This document shows positions 25,301 through 29,201 of a stretch of 64,000 nucleotides of DNA, one piece after another. The stretch is from Kiritimatiellia bacterium (GTDB lineage Bacteria; Verrucomicrobiota; Kiritimatiellia; RFP12; DVOR01): positions 1 to 64,000 of the forward strand of contig JAFYWN010000003.1 of assembly GCA_017558005.1 (NCBI GenBank), given 5' to 3'. The notes under the pieces were generated by a model. The model was not told the origin of the DNA. It ran no database searches and saw only the letters and a list, made by a program, of their open reading frames with translations. A program made the position numbers and the translations under genes. Within the stretch, counting starts at the first letter, position 1, and each line of letters begins with the position of its first letter.

Positions 25301-26540
25301 GGGCAATCAGTGGTTCGCTCATCCGACGAAGCCATATGCACCAACCTTGACTTTCGTTCACAATGTTGACATGCCGTTGTCGCATGAATTCGTGACGACC
25401 CCGTTGACGGTACGCGACTTGCAGGGTGGTGGTAACTTCCGCTTTGACTATGGAAACAAGAACAGTGGTGCTCGCGTTGTGAAGACGGTGCAGACGCAGA
25501 ATACAACTTGGTCGGGTACGTATAGTGCTACAAATTCTGGTCGTTCGTTCAAGTTGGTGGTCGCAAGTGATGCAGCTACACCTTCGATGACGAAGATGTT
25601 GACCCTTTCGGCAACCAATACGAATGAGCAGACGCTTGAAGTTGAAGCCACGGGTGCAATCAATGTGACGGGCAAGTGGACAGGCTCCACGACCATCGCA
25701 GGTCTCTTGGCAGGTTCGGGTACGATTAATGGTGCGGTGACCTTCAATGAAGGCGCAGTGGTAGTGGCCGATGGTCAGGCTTTGACCTTGGGCATTGTGA
25801 CGGCAGAAAACACCTTCGTTGAGGTGACGGCAACCTTGGAAGAACTGGATGCAGCGGCTACGGTCTTCACGGCTACGAATGATTTCGATGAAACGCAGTT
25901 CACCACGTCTGCAGCGTATGTCCTTGAAAAGGTACCGACCACTGTGGACGAAACCACGACGTATGCCTTGGTGGTGAAGCGTGCAAGCACGGTGGCCGTG
26001 ACGGGTACGAACGCCTTCGATGTCACAACGCAGCAAGTCTTGAGTGAACTTGTCATTGATGCCTTGAAGGCAGATGAAATCACTTCTGGCACTTATGCTG
26101 TTGAGGTGGAAGTCTACACGAAGGGTAGCGATACGCCTGTGACGCCGACGGCAACTGAGGTGGATGCACTCTTGGGTTGCTTCATCAATGTCGAAACGGT
26201 GGATGTTGATACGGAGAACAACACCGCCACCGTGAAGATTGACTACGAATTCGGCTTGGCGGGCGTGACCGTGGATGCTAACCTCAATGTAATCTTCACG
26301 GCAACGGTGGAAGGTCCTGGCGAAAACGCAGACTATGTGGATGGTGTTTCCTTCGTCATTACTGATGAAGGGACGCAGGAATCGTGGACAATCGATGCTG
26401 AAAACATTGACCTCATCCATGCGCCTGTGGGTTCAGTCTACTTGACGCTCCCGGATGCTTATGAAGTGGGCGGTCAACAGAAGTCGATCTTGACGGACTT
26501 CATTGGTACGCGCCAATTCAAGGTGAAGGTGCGCAAGTAA
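4374..26540 (+). CDS. giant exported beta-helix/autotransporter-type repeat protein (7388 aa)
   Basis: One uninterrupted 22-kb reading frame with a strong ribosome site (AAAGGAGG, 8 nt before the ATG) and a signal peptide (MKTIQFFALF...ASLSA-TT). Residues ~25-1465 are pectin-lyase-like beta-helix sequence punctuated by five blocks of the type GNPR...IDxGAYE (near residues 280, 537, 781, 1116 and 1445). The remainder is Gly/Thr/Val/Ala-rich passenger sequence with autotransporter-associated units such as GENTYTGATTV and SGANTYTGNTTI, and six copies of a WSALTWTD-type module start (nt ~13941, 15262, 20073, 21390, 22629, 24833). The last ~200 residues differ in style (acidic beta-sandwich-like). 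They show no beta-barrel aromatic C-terminus, LPxTG, PEP-CTERM or other recognised anchor. Predicted mass is roughly 0.75 MDa. It probably acts at the cell surface as an adhesin or stalk, but the function is unproven. A terminator follows immediately. Confidence 0.75.
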   Translation: MKTIQFFALFAALACATASLSATTLQSLVTNEHKDGDVIVVPNGTYEPSNLINETRHLTFRAETDGGVIIDGGNTARCVDLSDAITLEGFVLQNGKADQGGGVRGGTIIRTTVQSCSATFGGGSYKTHARASIYKGNSAAFFGMAAYGGSVFSCRVEGNTSSAYGGGMGALFGVTVANTSVTGNTALRDNAGVLASPAQNMVYFGNVAERGLYEGAPMNSANALGSEVENAVSIAEKDIFNDAAAGDYSLNVNKATTLIKDKGDTSLGGNYDTLWYDTDLAGRPRMLGQSIDLGPYEIADTFTVTCKVVGVGSVTISPNFIQEGDPVTLTATADATYPRDFIGFYVNGELIATETTCTYKPVKSDKIEARFAGLSATTANLSTVLGQLHPTIREEVTLADGAYTISGLTKAVAFVGTSIENTTITLSDDCQGSFFINATVTGKASNATLHRSLASGLSGSNLTLTSSVIASNCGAMTGTAVNVTAYTTMPAGLTATDCVTLNATTNTVVGAILPKNDANIDAGKGNSSVTPYDNLDIAGRPRKMGFAIDRGAHECHYITLTVEAEGYYTALTPAVGTYDVLTGDVMTFGGESPRTFKGWTLADGTLVSANVTSTYVVPEMNATLKATFAGFEMQPGDTVPEGTTAADTIVLAEGTYTQTFNTTAKIVGTGKQNEVILSGTITGATLEAVTLQGATLSNVTLNRTYVNGGTITNGTVYNSILVNVSSATGTYINNTTVNTTLPNTAINTRALNATVDDYTPPQEEADNGEAISVALGDYDYYGNPRVNNSTIDKGAVEYVWAPYVVTINVVGQGLVSSRGAVEVVRGATLYFTVSEDPKHPRGAAVVEHAQWVSEGLYRVDPKADMTVTVTFPGLTVGADSQYADITAAIAEAQDGETITVAPGTYGAVDVKGKRLKLVAASSNPYDTIIDAQGLTRAVKLADGAEIIGFTIQNGLSNEGAGVYGGTVRRSVIRRNTLTYNGFGAGVSKVFAESCLIVDNGSTAVERSNGGGAANADLLNCTVVRNVADKGAGLYDCTAKNAVIALNVDLTGASSDWTGDSVEPDPTDCCTPTTGGVAVDAANLFVDAANNDWRLREGIACVDAGKEDERLSATDLMGAERIYGTALDMGALEWNAPDRKVKISLQGRGIATVSYTKNSETISKTVTWGTTDVLSVPHGTDTLTLTWREDSSTTVSRSLAGVMADGVLIAGSTAAANGAFGWTLATRDSVNVDLVFVAEDLHVNTNETLTNALASAIAGETIRVASGEYTTAITVGERITVDGGKEATLAGGVTLAKGAVLKNLTVTTTGVVGPETGSATLQHCVVTEVNGTAVERNVIVKTCLIHNNTGSGLKDATAYLSTIAANQGEGVTGASKLYGSIVWGNSTDVTSSVEVVDSYVGGNPRFILPAPDGENYALMSSSPAIDVAKMAQWEGFTDADRALTDLAGNPRPRLTGFDAGAYELQIDATMDTLWTWYGTDYTMDGTVSGAYWRQMAYGAPRSVPAGEDARITDRAGYTSATLKVDGDSSFGNVAFLNAKADLRIEDAGGTWTIASLANKSTASALTIDAKLYVGSAFYQNGGSLTLEPNAAFTLGGHFSAVNIPVKQTGGTFTVASGNTDMMGSSTYRLSDGLFNFGTYLNLRDSSVMTVSGGELSGEEISIAQTGGTSLVISGGAVNVTRIETGDTAGGRWGDIVQTGGTVTITGSGSGKQAPLHISHWSGNSTYTLRGGELNVPNGEVRLGNDGNGTLRLEGGVAKLNTVTVSSGKFQLAGGTVEAIVPEGTLTAEAVEGTVSTIIAYPKDATGVTLNLSGTGTVNLAKGSYRTTSAITSQNVMLGDGVYLYGSIDHSSSNQVLTVPGTIETMAPTIYSATYIPGRIAFSSLPPLNTKTKVLTVLCWGKQETLPIITSANLTDAWKNCCSLSVESQTGTDEGKEILTSFTIYVTRTGDPEAGEDVVVSATPTITVDGNTTWSDTTKWSSPFVQDGAAIVNAVSSGTLTMDGATIGIGTLTFNVPEGVTLEVVTALTAASYPNVTTVKKTGLGTLKWRSLINYTNFDEGEGAFIAAASGQGFGGKAFETMATRVEASVSFVDQTRLNVTVVDDAVLMLNTASVLDGSITYERKNKNAYGSIESSKAITFIGNFIAPSTVSAALSQQNNGKITLAGMTTLDCANFIANTNVAYAGHLLLKTTSNQNKGALTAGLKTFNVGSNDVTLGDKVQVLNNQWPDGAMKIGSGTLTFPKGYGLAGTAVFSGPVTFNESLTTTGALHFKSDAVVTIPYGCTLTAADEIRVEPGARFVIVNPEGYLTASATIPLLRSTKTAGLRVDQLATVAVAWASASSDLAVSNPIASLNGDTLQYTITLSSLKTWSGASTNNSSDWSDSSNWTGTGDVAYFTSSPSQKTVTLTQSVAPSRMTIKSGAYTFTGNYAFEGKPDVTQYEDSGMNPGATWCTFFSRGSYMLHAGATAKLALNDWTYNGSFMGPGNVIVSEGRFALGAASTAFVGNMTVESGATLRLCNAAALYNASVTVKGTLAVETSTSVASVASDAGTLLMSKDAPLEVRQSLTGNTLSIQVTDITEVGDWTLLTYPATTSTTFELVDATRGAYLVAALKRTETALMLVVRSSEDIEWTGTKTVDGVTTDVWKVNGAAVDVMDPTQKNLFFNDVEGVATASVALPAEPRSLTVTAQTTRYTLSGTLTNAPITVANGAEVTLATSVAKPTSVSNEGVIIVTDTLDLTQASLAGFGRYIVGAGGVIRVGAQALAESTATFVRNGGQIIVVTEGDFSLPENRIPTENGTFVKEGDGTLYVAPAALTQPVEVHAGTLAPTGAMALKARYFKFEALERFNTSLGNNVATSLADFTMMLNGQKLVWPNSTEDAFVRFDSGSTHTILIGIENDEQKYVSATGKLTDLLDHNPSTELIWGEWHAFYCAGGAHQRNYFVIDAGEDGLLFTGYNVAVPSSLLSFFKKWTVAAANDISDWRPSVQASTVTENEDQVWQSLDERTLTQPMEALTPRAWLTPNGYSARRASGFWSKFSAPITLKAGTTLDLTKTIGTSGVLQDQVEMASVAGEGSTTLIMPASLQVTADAITVDTLKLVGSTALKKPITATTMTFKTLVVSDSVAEAFNRGSQVRYVVAEGYTGTTVPTLVGMTPPADGGSWSLKQSGTTLILELVGSQRELYATLTESENVWGDLAWCDGLGTEVKNINWTKVQKVTLQLSDASPDMVTLSLPSTLTFTSLTVDYGQTQDKALALEGEGSLAVETLILSGDNRSAFLPRSKTVMACDNLEIRLQKWDISVPFLECIGGDDTYTPPALELGLWANGEETLRTKLLGSNAIALRSGTLVLTREEQFGSMTRTFRVDAGATLDVKGCPISNNIILNGGTLANTGNAIGTNKRQTYNISLTADSFVSGSSNFYSLANGYNAHTLTLNGHTLTKRGSNTFSLYNGDVDGGNGTIVCESGTFKVEPNNAQIRILKNVAFIPKGGAITLAGAYTLEGMVKMDAGVVCSNNITLATNAILAGCPRIDGNLTLGAGAILEVTNAATPLEVRGTISSTVTMRLADALALGKTSLPILFLPNVAETSSTTVNLSNLPTGAELEWGDKVLYLVPEGIDASVREVKATISGDANWSALTWTDMNGTSVTPDWRFVTAVTLTLTADATLTRDVATLALTSFTLADTAHTLTLEGAALPSTLTTLAANTSIIFGSGVLSTIPTNLSGAKNLTFKSSVTSTNSGGDTFAYNNFTGNWFVESGATLTLAGDGGKMGVMNTTGNNSGIITVKNGATIALNGGHVFGWADTANQSTRTVLVVDGGTVDVSLTKEQYLRRTFEFKNGATLNAPGLTLYHSRGGNVKITEGEVTFKGYYLLNCDSNGGTTPARWIVSEGARLNVPAVVRNSNNNINFSLVLSGGGTIVTSGYNLYSLNPTEVEANTTLLVNGTHRYGKPYIIRQGASFGGTGTLEAVSDNGCSVTFEAGASLVVVDKADPLTLQIGANGSITFPEGGVMVTPPADITVGNPAKLLKVNKPMTTANLTLTDSTDYVLEVIQEGDWYTAICTKATLVTELRATAGQSFSDIFDPDTSVLAPNATLTIDFGDVVGETSTPGTFTFDNAAAITFASITVQGSNGGTLLKTGTGTVTSSATTAMDTQLTVPASVASLGAVMINEGATLTVADTTTISTVSGTGTLVCNGFLPSEITTSLTANTWRGTVVITGTITLADQNTSFEALGHTNSKLVIDGNLTGYLKNNGVCEVPVELNGSLTNNNGYSNNSYVFKKLSGTGSFTHNKDLPYAFIFEDVSEFEGAITVSAAQARVVVGGTAAVEDGKIVIAGNAKIASGKTWTATNGVKILEGATLSIAAPSAISSAFEGPGTLCLDATAGDLAFSGETAITLAELRAFTGVVQLKGEDENGVNLNFGTAVNGSITSRLVVASGTHTMTYGQGGSYAFATGKSYEIPALYVMDGAALEFTMKDLSGWSGETLSDSVLRVAGNLTFKSNGSNTGYFRDVLYLDNGATVTIDKNGHSEYFCLFGGNAQDKAQFRMQAAGAATITGDPIYLKGDAAADIGEGANLTIASVMTLGNAFSKYGAGTLTLSAANTAPGDLAIKGGKLALTGSWAGLVTIAQGSTLSGNGTASGEVRFASGAIIDTTAGVVTVEGNLSMANAVSVNVTSLPTAEAPVKVLTKTYAEEVAELSVVPTVMVAGQVVDGRENGITYVLSQKTDGLYLLAETHAGELESTTIDAKTIPSWSAFLATLTEGQTVTDFTDVVIDFGDVEGDTAVPGTFTIDATATVRTLTIQGTNGGKVTIAEGATLDIAVATEVADAVVTRIEGTIVDLGAVTIGEEATLEVTAPPTSVVANGGFLVVDAEVSTNSTPNYPGDFAFTNVEITPQTIEMTQGTMLIRDGDEVFLNGGNLMRTQINIEMDGGLLTLGKDDESVWFGSQNSTVNQSGGTVIMQGANTETSGSKGFVLGWSGGTTYTITGGMLDVSKSHINFWDTSTLNINGGEVKTRGIFDGGGSGAGTVNLTNGGQLTLMSAQGIPAVLAAFNVNGATLAATETTSIAEPIVLGGAMAVNVAAEKTLTISSVISGTGDVAITSGTVNLTGENTYTGATTVAANATLSAAALPGALTLEAGAGLTVPADGITVAGNVTLPATMTLNLTATPTTDAPVTLLTCAEGATLTVATSDVVSVYVGGERVDGAFELVVSGNTVVVQPMVGLATAVKAEITDSGRWSALSWTDLDGNAVQRLNWNFVEEVQLSFATETTDAAINRDVATLALTSLTLTESEYTLTLEGAPLPSTLTTLAANTEIVFGDGVLSMIPTNLSGTKNLTFNSTVTSSASGGATTFAYPNFTGNWIVESGATLNMNGAGGQMGVLNTTGAESGIITVKQGATINLNGNHVFGWADTADQGNRTVLVVDGGHVEVGANNQYIRRTFEFKNGATMYAANNTIQQSRGGVIKVTEGEATFSGNFAFGCDRNGGSTNAQWVISEGACLNVPAVIQNGTNSNEYAVVISGGGTAVLSGANTYSLHETRVEANTTLLVNGTHLPTSGAGKAYTIAAGATLAGTGTIGPAISFTEGATLRVTNPETPLTINGQVTGTAMLDGVTLPEDGAYVDVLKVMNTNSTVTFTVAEGYQVAPHAIEGGVMYRLFKTPTYTALSATVTAAANWSALTWKDGETVVANPIWDAVTAVTLTAEANVAVTVDVSLTTVNTLTVNGDMTLVGGDALKLAAATVSVNNTGAGLTLNNAYAANKAITFNGTGTVTWATAGTHSGVITTAAGVTLKTTAETTLSAANNTLNGPLTVASGTLTLAANDRRLKGNVLVESGATLITTSNDTINYSGTQTITINGTVLVGNKWTIFDTNTIVLGPGAVLDTYNNYAKPLDFFRANCPISVTGAGAKINAVMFDHNNDTSHSVKVTFTEGASLEIVGNIETIPVTVELAAGATSATLKLTGTKTSTSTLTIGNGITLAGDGTWSGTATFNGGKIQVTNLEQPMTIKGAVTANQPIAALFDEPAEVPVKVLASTTALTEEMLAVRTGYSRVVETTTEGETTTYTLCYGESDNADVTALATTISEDIAWDDLTWTNVESGNTIDIAGVTPENITDITITVSDSATLTLGYVKTTFPNAQVTINYTGFAKSLTLAGDAVTLPTITVAGKVGYLFSTATTLAIDALSIATPDFGVDVPLVNGVTSLTLPTAYNLFGTGTALTKALPATATVTVQSGEVKLGANNVLNISNTIIINSGATLDLNGHLHEASVTLDGGKVANTGAEHHTGLKQFCDVVLTADSEIEVNAGHAFHLIKGGYATQDLTLNGHTLTKSGDGAMQIMNASLDAGTVVVTGGSLDFHAGKENQYAATERTMAGVTLFANGGAITVTRNYVVSGTLTLKGDISINSVLSGEGAVTVATGKTTLSGANTYTGNTTITDGATLKVTTKDALGTTRNNGQLKLGDTKLTGAGTLELAFTDTAAIQEMVGANGTFTGDILVSSGTLKFPNGGQNGPGQNRVITVTGANAVLATGTTTDATGWSVAGRQKLVLTNGAEFQVNKRDTFKTPLEMTGGIVRLMANSADGSRGLDWFESPSLTEGPTLTVKALGGATAEQPTVSYITIADDATGDSTKMNIRHDTSTGYFPAEVQANARLVVDAHLYGGVVQKSGEGELVLTNANNSHGATEVTGGTLTVMGATGTGATTMAAGTTLRGTGTVKGALTFMNTTETVEETTTITGWPIFEVGETALTVNGAVTGVAQLSVSEALLASDPVTIPVMTSANVTADNFTNAPAGFVLQKAGNTLYLVKQAAIHSALYATVTEDADWSALTWTDAEGAAVELIAWDAVETVTLTAAADATVTRDVTTAMLTSLNVAASEYTLAMAGNTLNGAALALAGDLTIADANTLTSLTTLSGEGTLKLADGVTVTARLGDTQLHEKKIDIASGATLVVDANGGNRGEEAKDYTGITGTGKIEFKNTKGNQWFAHPTKPYAPTLTFVHNVDMPLSHEFVTTPLTVRDLQGGGNFRFDYGNKNSGARVVKTVQTQNTTWSGTYSATNSGRSFKLVVASDAATPSMTKMLTLSATNTNEQTLEVEATGAINVTGKWTGSTTIAGLLAGSGTINGAVTFNEGAVVVADGQALTLGIVTAENTFVEVTATLEELDAAATVFTATNDFDETQFTTSAAYVLEKVPTTVDETTTYALVVKRASTVAVTGTNAFDVTTQQVLSELVIDALKADEITSGTYAVEVEVYTKGSDTPVTPTATEVDALLGCFINVETVDVDTENNTATVKIDYEFGLAGVTVDANLNVIFTATVEGPGENADYVDGVSFVITDEGTQESWTIDAENIDLIHAPVGSVYLTLPDAYEVGGQQKSILTDFIGTRQFKVKVRK
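15240..16260 (+). repeat. internal duplication in the giant gene, copy 1
   Basis: Codes for a module starting at WSALTWTD and running through FTGNWFVESGATL, HVFGWADTANQ, RTFEFKNGAT and VEANTTLLVNGTH. The same ordered motifs recur 4.8 kb downstream at about three-quarters identity in the best stretch (by eye). Confidence 0.75.
20050..21110 (+). repeat. internal duplication in the giant gene, copy 2
   Basis: Second copy of the module at 15240-16260, with motifs WSALSWTD, FTGNWIVESGATL, HVFGWADTADQ, RTFEFKNGAT and VEANTTLLVNGTH in the same order. Divergence is mostly conservative, as expected for duplication within a beta-helix array. Confidence 0.75.
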
Positions 26541-26565
26541 ACATTGCCTAAATCCTAATTAAAAG

Positions 26566-26595
26566 CGTCCCAGTCGAAAGGCTGGGACGTTTTTT
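26566..26595 (+). terminator. intrinsic terminator of the giant gene
   Basis: A perfect 8-bp stem (CGTCCCAG/CTGGGACG) with an 8-nt loop is followed by six T, 25 nt after the stop codon. Confidence 0.9.
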
Positions 26596-26792
26596 GTAGG
26601 GGGACGGCTTTGGGGTGTGGTAGTACAAATGAGATGCTTTTACATTGCTGCGTGAAGGCACTTAAAGGTTGATGTGCCCACGTCAAATGGGTGGTAAAAG
26701 GTGGCATATCAAGCGCCGTGGGAATTTTTTGCGCAGGGGGCGGTGAGAATGACGGAAGGGGATGGTTTGGCCTTCGTGTGGTAATTACAATG

Positions 26793-26825
26793 AAAAGAGG
26801 CCTCGCCTGTAGCGGGGCCTCTTTT
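26793..26825 (-). terminator. terminator of the hexosaminidase gene
   Basis: A 10-bp stem AAAAGAGGCC/GGCCTCTTTT extended by CGC/GCG lies 24 nt beyond the stop of the minus-strand gene. It ends in a T-run when read on the minus strand and is symmetrical enough to work in both directions. Confidence 0.85.
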
Positions 26826-26848
26826 GTGGAGTGGAAAAGTGTGTGGGG

Positions 26849-27889
26849 TTATTGGGCGGGAGAGGCCTTGAGGTGGGGATTGGCGGCTTCTAAAAGCGCC
26901 TTAAAGTGTTGGAGGGCGGGGGTTAAGATGGCTTCACGGATTTCGCGTGTGGGCATCTCTTCGGTCCAGAGGTTGAGCTGTACGCCGTAGACTTTGGGCA
27001 TGTCCCAGTGGGGGAGGGCAGCTCGGCTGGCGGCTTGGTCGAGGTAACAGTAAGAGTAGGGGCAGGCGATGTCTTGTGGGCGCGGGGTTACTTCATCATG
27101 CCAACACATGAGGGTGACTTGATCCACCGAGACACCCGTGTGTTTGAGTTCGTCCCAGGCGATGACTTGGCGGCCGCGTTTTTGGACGGATTGGATAAGG
27201 GCTTCATAAAAGGCTTTTTGGGCTTCTGGCGCACGGCAGGTGGGGCATTCTTTCCAAACGAAGTCGGGCACTTCGTCGCATCCGATATGAATGGGTGCAT
27301 TGGGAAATGCTTCACAGAGTTCGCCAATGAGGGTGTCGAGCAAGGTCAAGGTTTTGGGGTTGCTAATGCAGATGACGTCTTTGCCCAAAAACCATTGCTT
27401 GGGGTCGCGGTTGGTGGGGCATGCAATGTCTGGGCATGCGGTGAGGAGGGCGGCAGAGTGCCCGGGCACATCGATTTCAGGAACGACTTGGATGCCAAAG
27501 GTGGCGGCCTCTTGTGAGAAGGCTTTGAGTTCCTCAAGCGTGTAGTACCCGCCGTAACGCTTGCATCCCGACTGTTCGTGTTCGGCGGTCCAGAATTCGG
27601 TCGCACGCCAATTCCAAGGGCGGTCGGTTTTGTCTACGCGCCAGGCACCCACGGCGGTCAACTGCGGATAGGCCTTACTTTCCAGTCGCCACCCAGGACC
27701 GTCAACTAAGTGCAGGTGCAGGACATTGCAATGCGCGGCTTGGAGTTGGGGGAGGAGGGCGCGCAATTCTGCCATTTCTGGAAAATGGCGTGATGTATCA
27801 ATGTGAATGCCGCGCCACGTATGCGGAGCAGGTGCCGCAGAGAGGAGCGCGGTGGCCGAAATAAGAAGGGTAAAAAGAATTGATTTCAT
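26849..27889 (-). CDS. exported GH20 beta-N-acetylhexosaminidase, short form
   Basis: 346 residues with a signal peptide (MKSILFTLLISATALLSA). Glycoside hydrolase family 20 releases terminal GlcNAc/GalNAc from glycans such as mucin or chitin oligomers. Visible family signatures are RGIHIDTSRHF (residues 26-36), HLHLVDGPGWR (58-68), VPEIDVPGHS (136-145), HIGCDEVP (201-208) with the catalytic Asp205-Glu206 pair, and GVQLNLWTE near the C-terminus. The usual HxGGDE motif has Cys in place of the second Gly. It lacks the N-terminal GH20b domain of larger family members, so it is little more than the catalytic barrel. It lies downstream of the azoreductase gene on the same strand (72-nt gap). No Shine-Dalgarno sequence precedes the start. 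Confidence 0.88.
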   Translation of the reverse strand: MKSILFTLLISATALLSAAPAPHTWRGIHIDTSRHFPEMAELRALLPQLQAAHCNVLHLHLVDGPGWRLESKAYPQLTAVGAWRVDKTDRPWNWRATEFWTAEHEQSGCKRYGGYYTLEELKAFSQEAATFGIQVVPEIDVPGHSAALLTACPDIACPTNRDPKQWFLGKDVICISNPKTLTLLDTLIGELCEAFPNAPIHIGCDEVPDFVWKECPTCRAPEAQKAFYEALIQSVQKRGRQVIAWDELKHTGVSVDQVTLMCWHDEVTPRPQDIACPYSYCYLDQAASRAALPHWDMPKVYGVQLNLWTEEMPTREIREAILTPALQHFKALLEAANPHLKASPAQ

Positions 27890-27896
27890 ATCGCGT

Positions 27897-27902
27897 AGTA
27901 TA
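27897..27902 (-). promoter_or_regulatory. -10 element seven nucleotides before the GH20 start codon
   Basis: On the minus strand TATACT ends 7 nt before the ATG, which would put transcription initiation at or next to the start codon. No good -35 is visible. Confidence 0.4.
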
Positions 27903-27961
27903 GCATAGCGGATGGCGTGAGAAGGAGCTTTTAGCAGAGGGCTTCTTTTCGTAAGGATTGA

Positions 27962-28576
27962 TTACGCAGGGCGAGGAGAGGAGTCCTGCGCGTCTGCGTC
28001 TGCGGTGATGCGGTCAATGGCTTGCGCAAGGATGGCTTCGGGATCATGGCCATCAATGTCTAAGCCTTCTGCACTGAAAAAGGAGATGTCGGTAATGCCA
28101 AAGAGGGTGGAGCAAATACCTTTAACGTAATCAAACCCAAAATTCGCCGCACCGATGGGACCACCAGAGGTGGTGACGTACACCAATTTCTTTACATGAA
28201 CCAATCCCTGTGGACGGCCCGTGTCGCCATAACAGAAGGTGAGTCGGTTCACGCAGAGGTGTTCAATGTAGAGTTTGAGCAATGCAGGAAAACTCATGTC
28301 CCAATAGGGCGCCGCGATTACGACTTCATCTGCCGCGGCAAATGAACGGGCTAAACGAAAGGTCTCGCCAGAAAAGTCGCCCTTGCGAATGGAGTCTTCG
28401 CGTTCGGCCAACCCCTTTCCTGTCAAGGGCGTTAGGTCTTCCTCTTCCAGAGTGACGGTTTGGAGGGTCCACGAGCTTGTCTCAAGATGCTTTTTCAAAT
28501 ACGCCTGCGCCAAACGATTCGTGCGAGAGGGAATTTCGCGTTTGACGCACGCATTCACATAAAGCAGTGTCGGCAT
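27962..28576 (-). CDS. azoR: FMN-dependent NADH azoreductase / NAD(P)H oxidoreductase, flavodoxin fold
   Basis: 204 residues, the usual length of the AzoR/AcpD family, which reduces quinones and azo compounds with NAD(P)H through bound FMN in the cytoplasm. Supporting signs are the N-terminal strand followed by SRTNRLAQAYL (phosphate-binding region), the VVIAAPYWDMSFPALLKLYIEH motif region (FMN and dimer contact) and TTSGGPIG (isoalloxazine contact). GGAGG lies 11 nt upstream of the ATG. Its promoter is separated from non-coding element A by a terminator-like hairpin. The quinone/azo substrate is not readable from sequence. Confidence 0.8.
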   Translation of the reverse strand: MPTLLYVNACVKREIPSRTNRLAQAYLKKHLETSSWTLQTVTLEEEDLTPLTGKGLAEREDSIRKGDFSGETFRLARSFAAADEVVIAAPYWDMSFPALLKLYIEHLCVNRLTFCYGDTGRPQGLVHVKKLVYVTTSGGPIGAANFGFDYVKGICSTLFGITDISFFSAEGLDIDGHDPEAILAQAIDRITADADAQDSSPRPA

Positions 28577-28626
28577 TTTATCTTAAACCTCCATCTTTCT
28601 GCAGGTTAACGGGCTTCTACCATTGT

Positions 28627-28632
28627 ACTATA
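28627..28632 (-). promoter_or_regulatory. -10 element of azoR
   Basis: Minus-strand TATAGT lies about 50 nt before the azoR ATG. No convincing -35 is present. Confidence 0.45.
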
Positions 28633-28645
28633 CCACAAAAAGCGC

Positions 28646-28688
28646 AGCCCTGCAGAAGGCGAGACTTTGCGTTGCGGGCTCTTTTTTA
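28646..28688. terminator. terminator-like hairpin between azoR and element A
   Basis: AGCCC-t-GCA pairs with TGC-GGGCT (8 bp, one bulge). T6 follows on the plus side and CTTTTT on the minus side, so it could stop transcripts from either direction and insulate azoR from element A. Confidence 0.55.
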
Positions 28689-29026
28689 CATTGATTAGGG
28701 GGGATTTTTTCGGTGCGCGAAACTTTCACTTTTTCAGAAATTTTGGCGATTTTTCGGCTGTTGAAAACTTTTTTGAGTTATCAACAAGTTATCAACAATG
28801 CTGGTTTTTCGACGCAGGTTTTTGAAAATTTTTTGGCGGATTGGCAGTTTTTGGGCACTTTTGCTCAACTTTTCAAAATCTGCATAACTCCTTGAGAAAC
28901 AAAGAGATAAAGCAAAAATGTGGCGAAATCAACTCCGCTACAGCGGCTTCCTTGCGAAATTTTGGGCCCAGAGTGATAGAAAAGTTATCAACAGGTAGTA
29001 GCTTTTTTGGGGAAAGCTAAAGAAAT

Positions 29027-29116
29027 TTCGGGTCAATATCAGCGAAATTGGCGAGCAATATCAGCGAAATTCCCGAGCAAAGTCAGCGAAATTGGGTGAG
29101 CAAAGTCGCCGATTTT
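29027..29116 (+). repeat. four ~22-bp iterons in element A
   Basis: Four head-to-tail units of 23, 22, 22 and 23 nt share the pattern GAGCAATATCAGCGAAATT with variable first bases. Two units have AATATCAGCG, one has AAAGTCAGCG and one AAAGTCGCCG. The period is about two helical turns, as expected for a row of protein-binding sites. Confidence 0.85.
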
Positions 29117-29172
29117 CAAGCGGAAATTTCGCCTACTTATCGCGAAATTTTCGCTTACCTGGGGCGGTAGAA

Positions 29173-29201
29173 TTGACTACTTGTCTCCGTTTTGCTACAC
29201 T
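29173..29201 (+). promoter_or_regulatory. conserved promoter and dyad of element A
   Basis: TTGACT (29173-29178), a 17-nt spacer, then TACACT (29196-29201) with an extended TGC. The dyad ACACT-TTT-AGTGT (29197-29209) overlaps the -10 and likely start point. Copy B keeps the promoter and both dyad arms while the three central bases differ. It points at guaA, about 320 nt away. Confidence 0.65.

Noticed and set aside
28713..28895. 60-codon ORF in element A
   Set aside because: The equivalent frame in element B stops early and shifts, so coding conservation is absent while DNA motifs are kept.
29027..29116. CRISPR array
   Set aside because: The iterons follow each other without spacers and there are no cas genes; they are tandem binding-site-like repeats.
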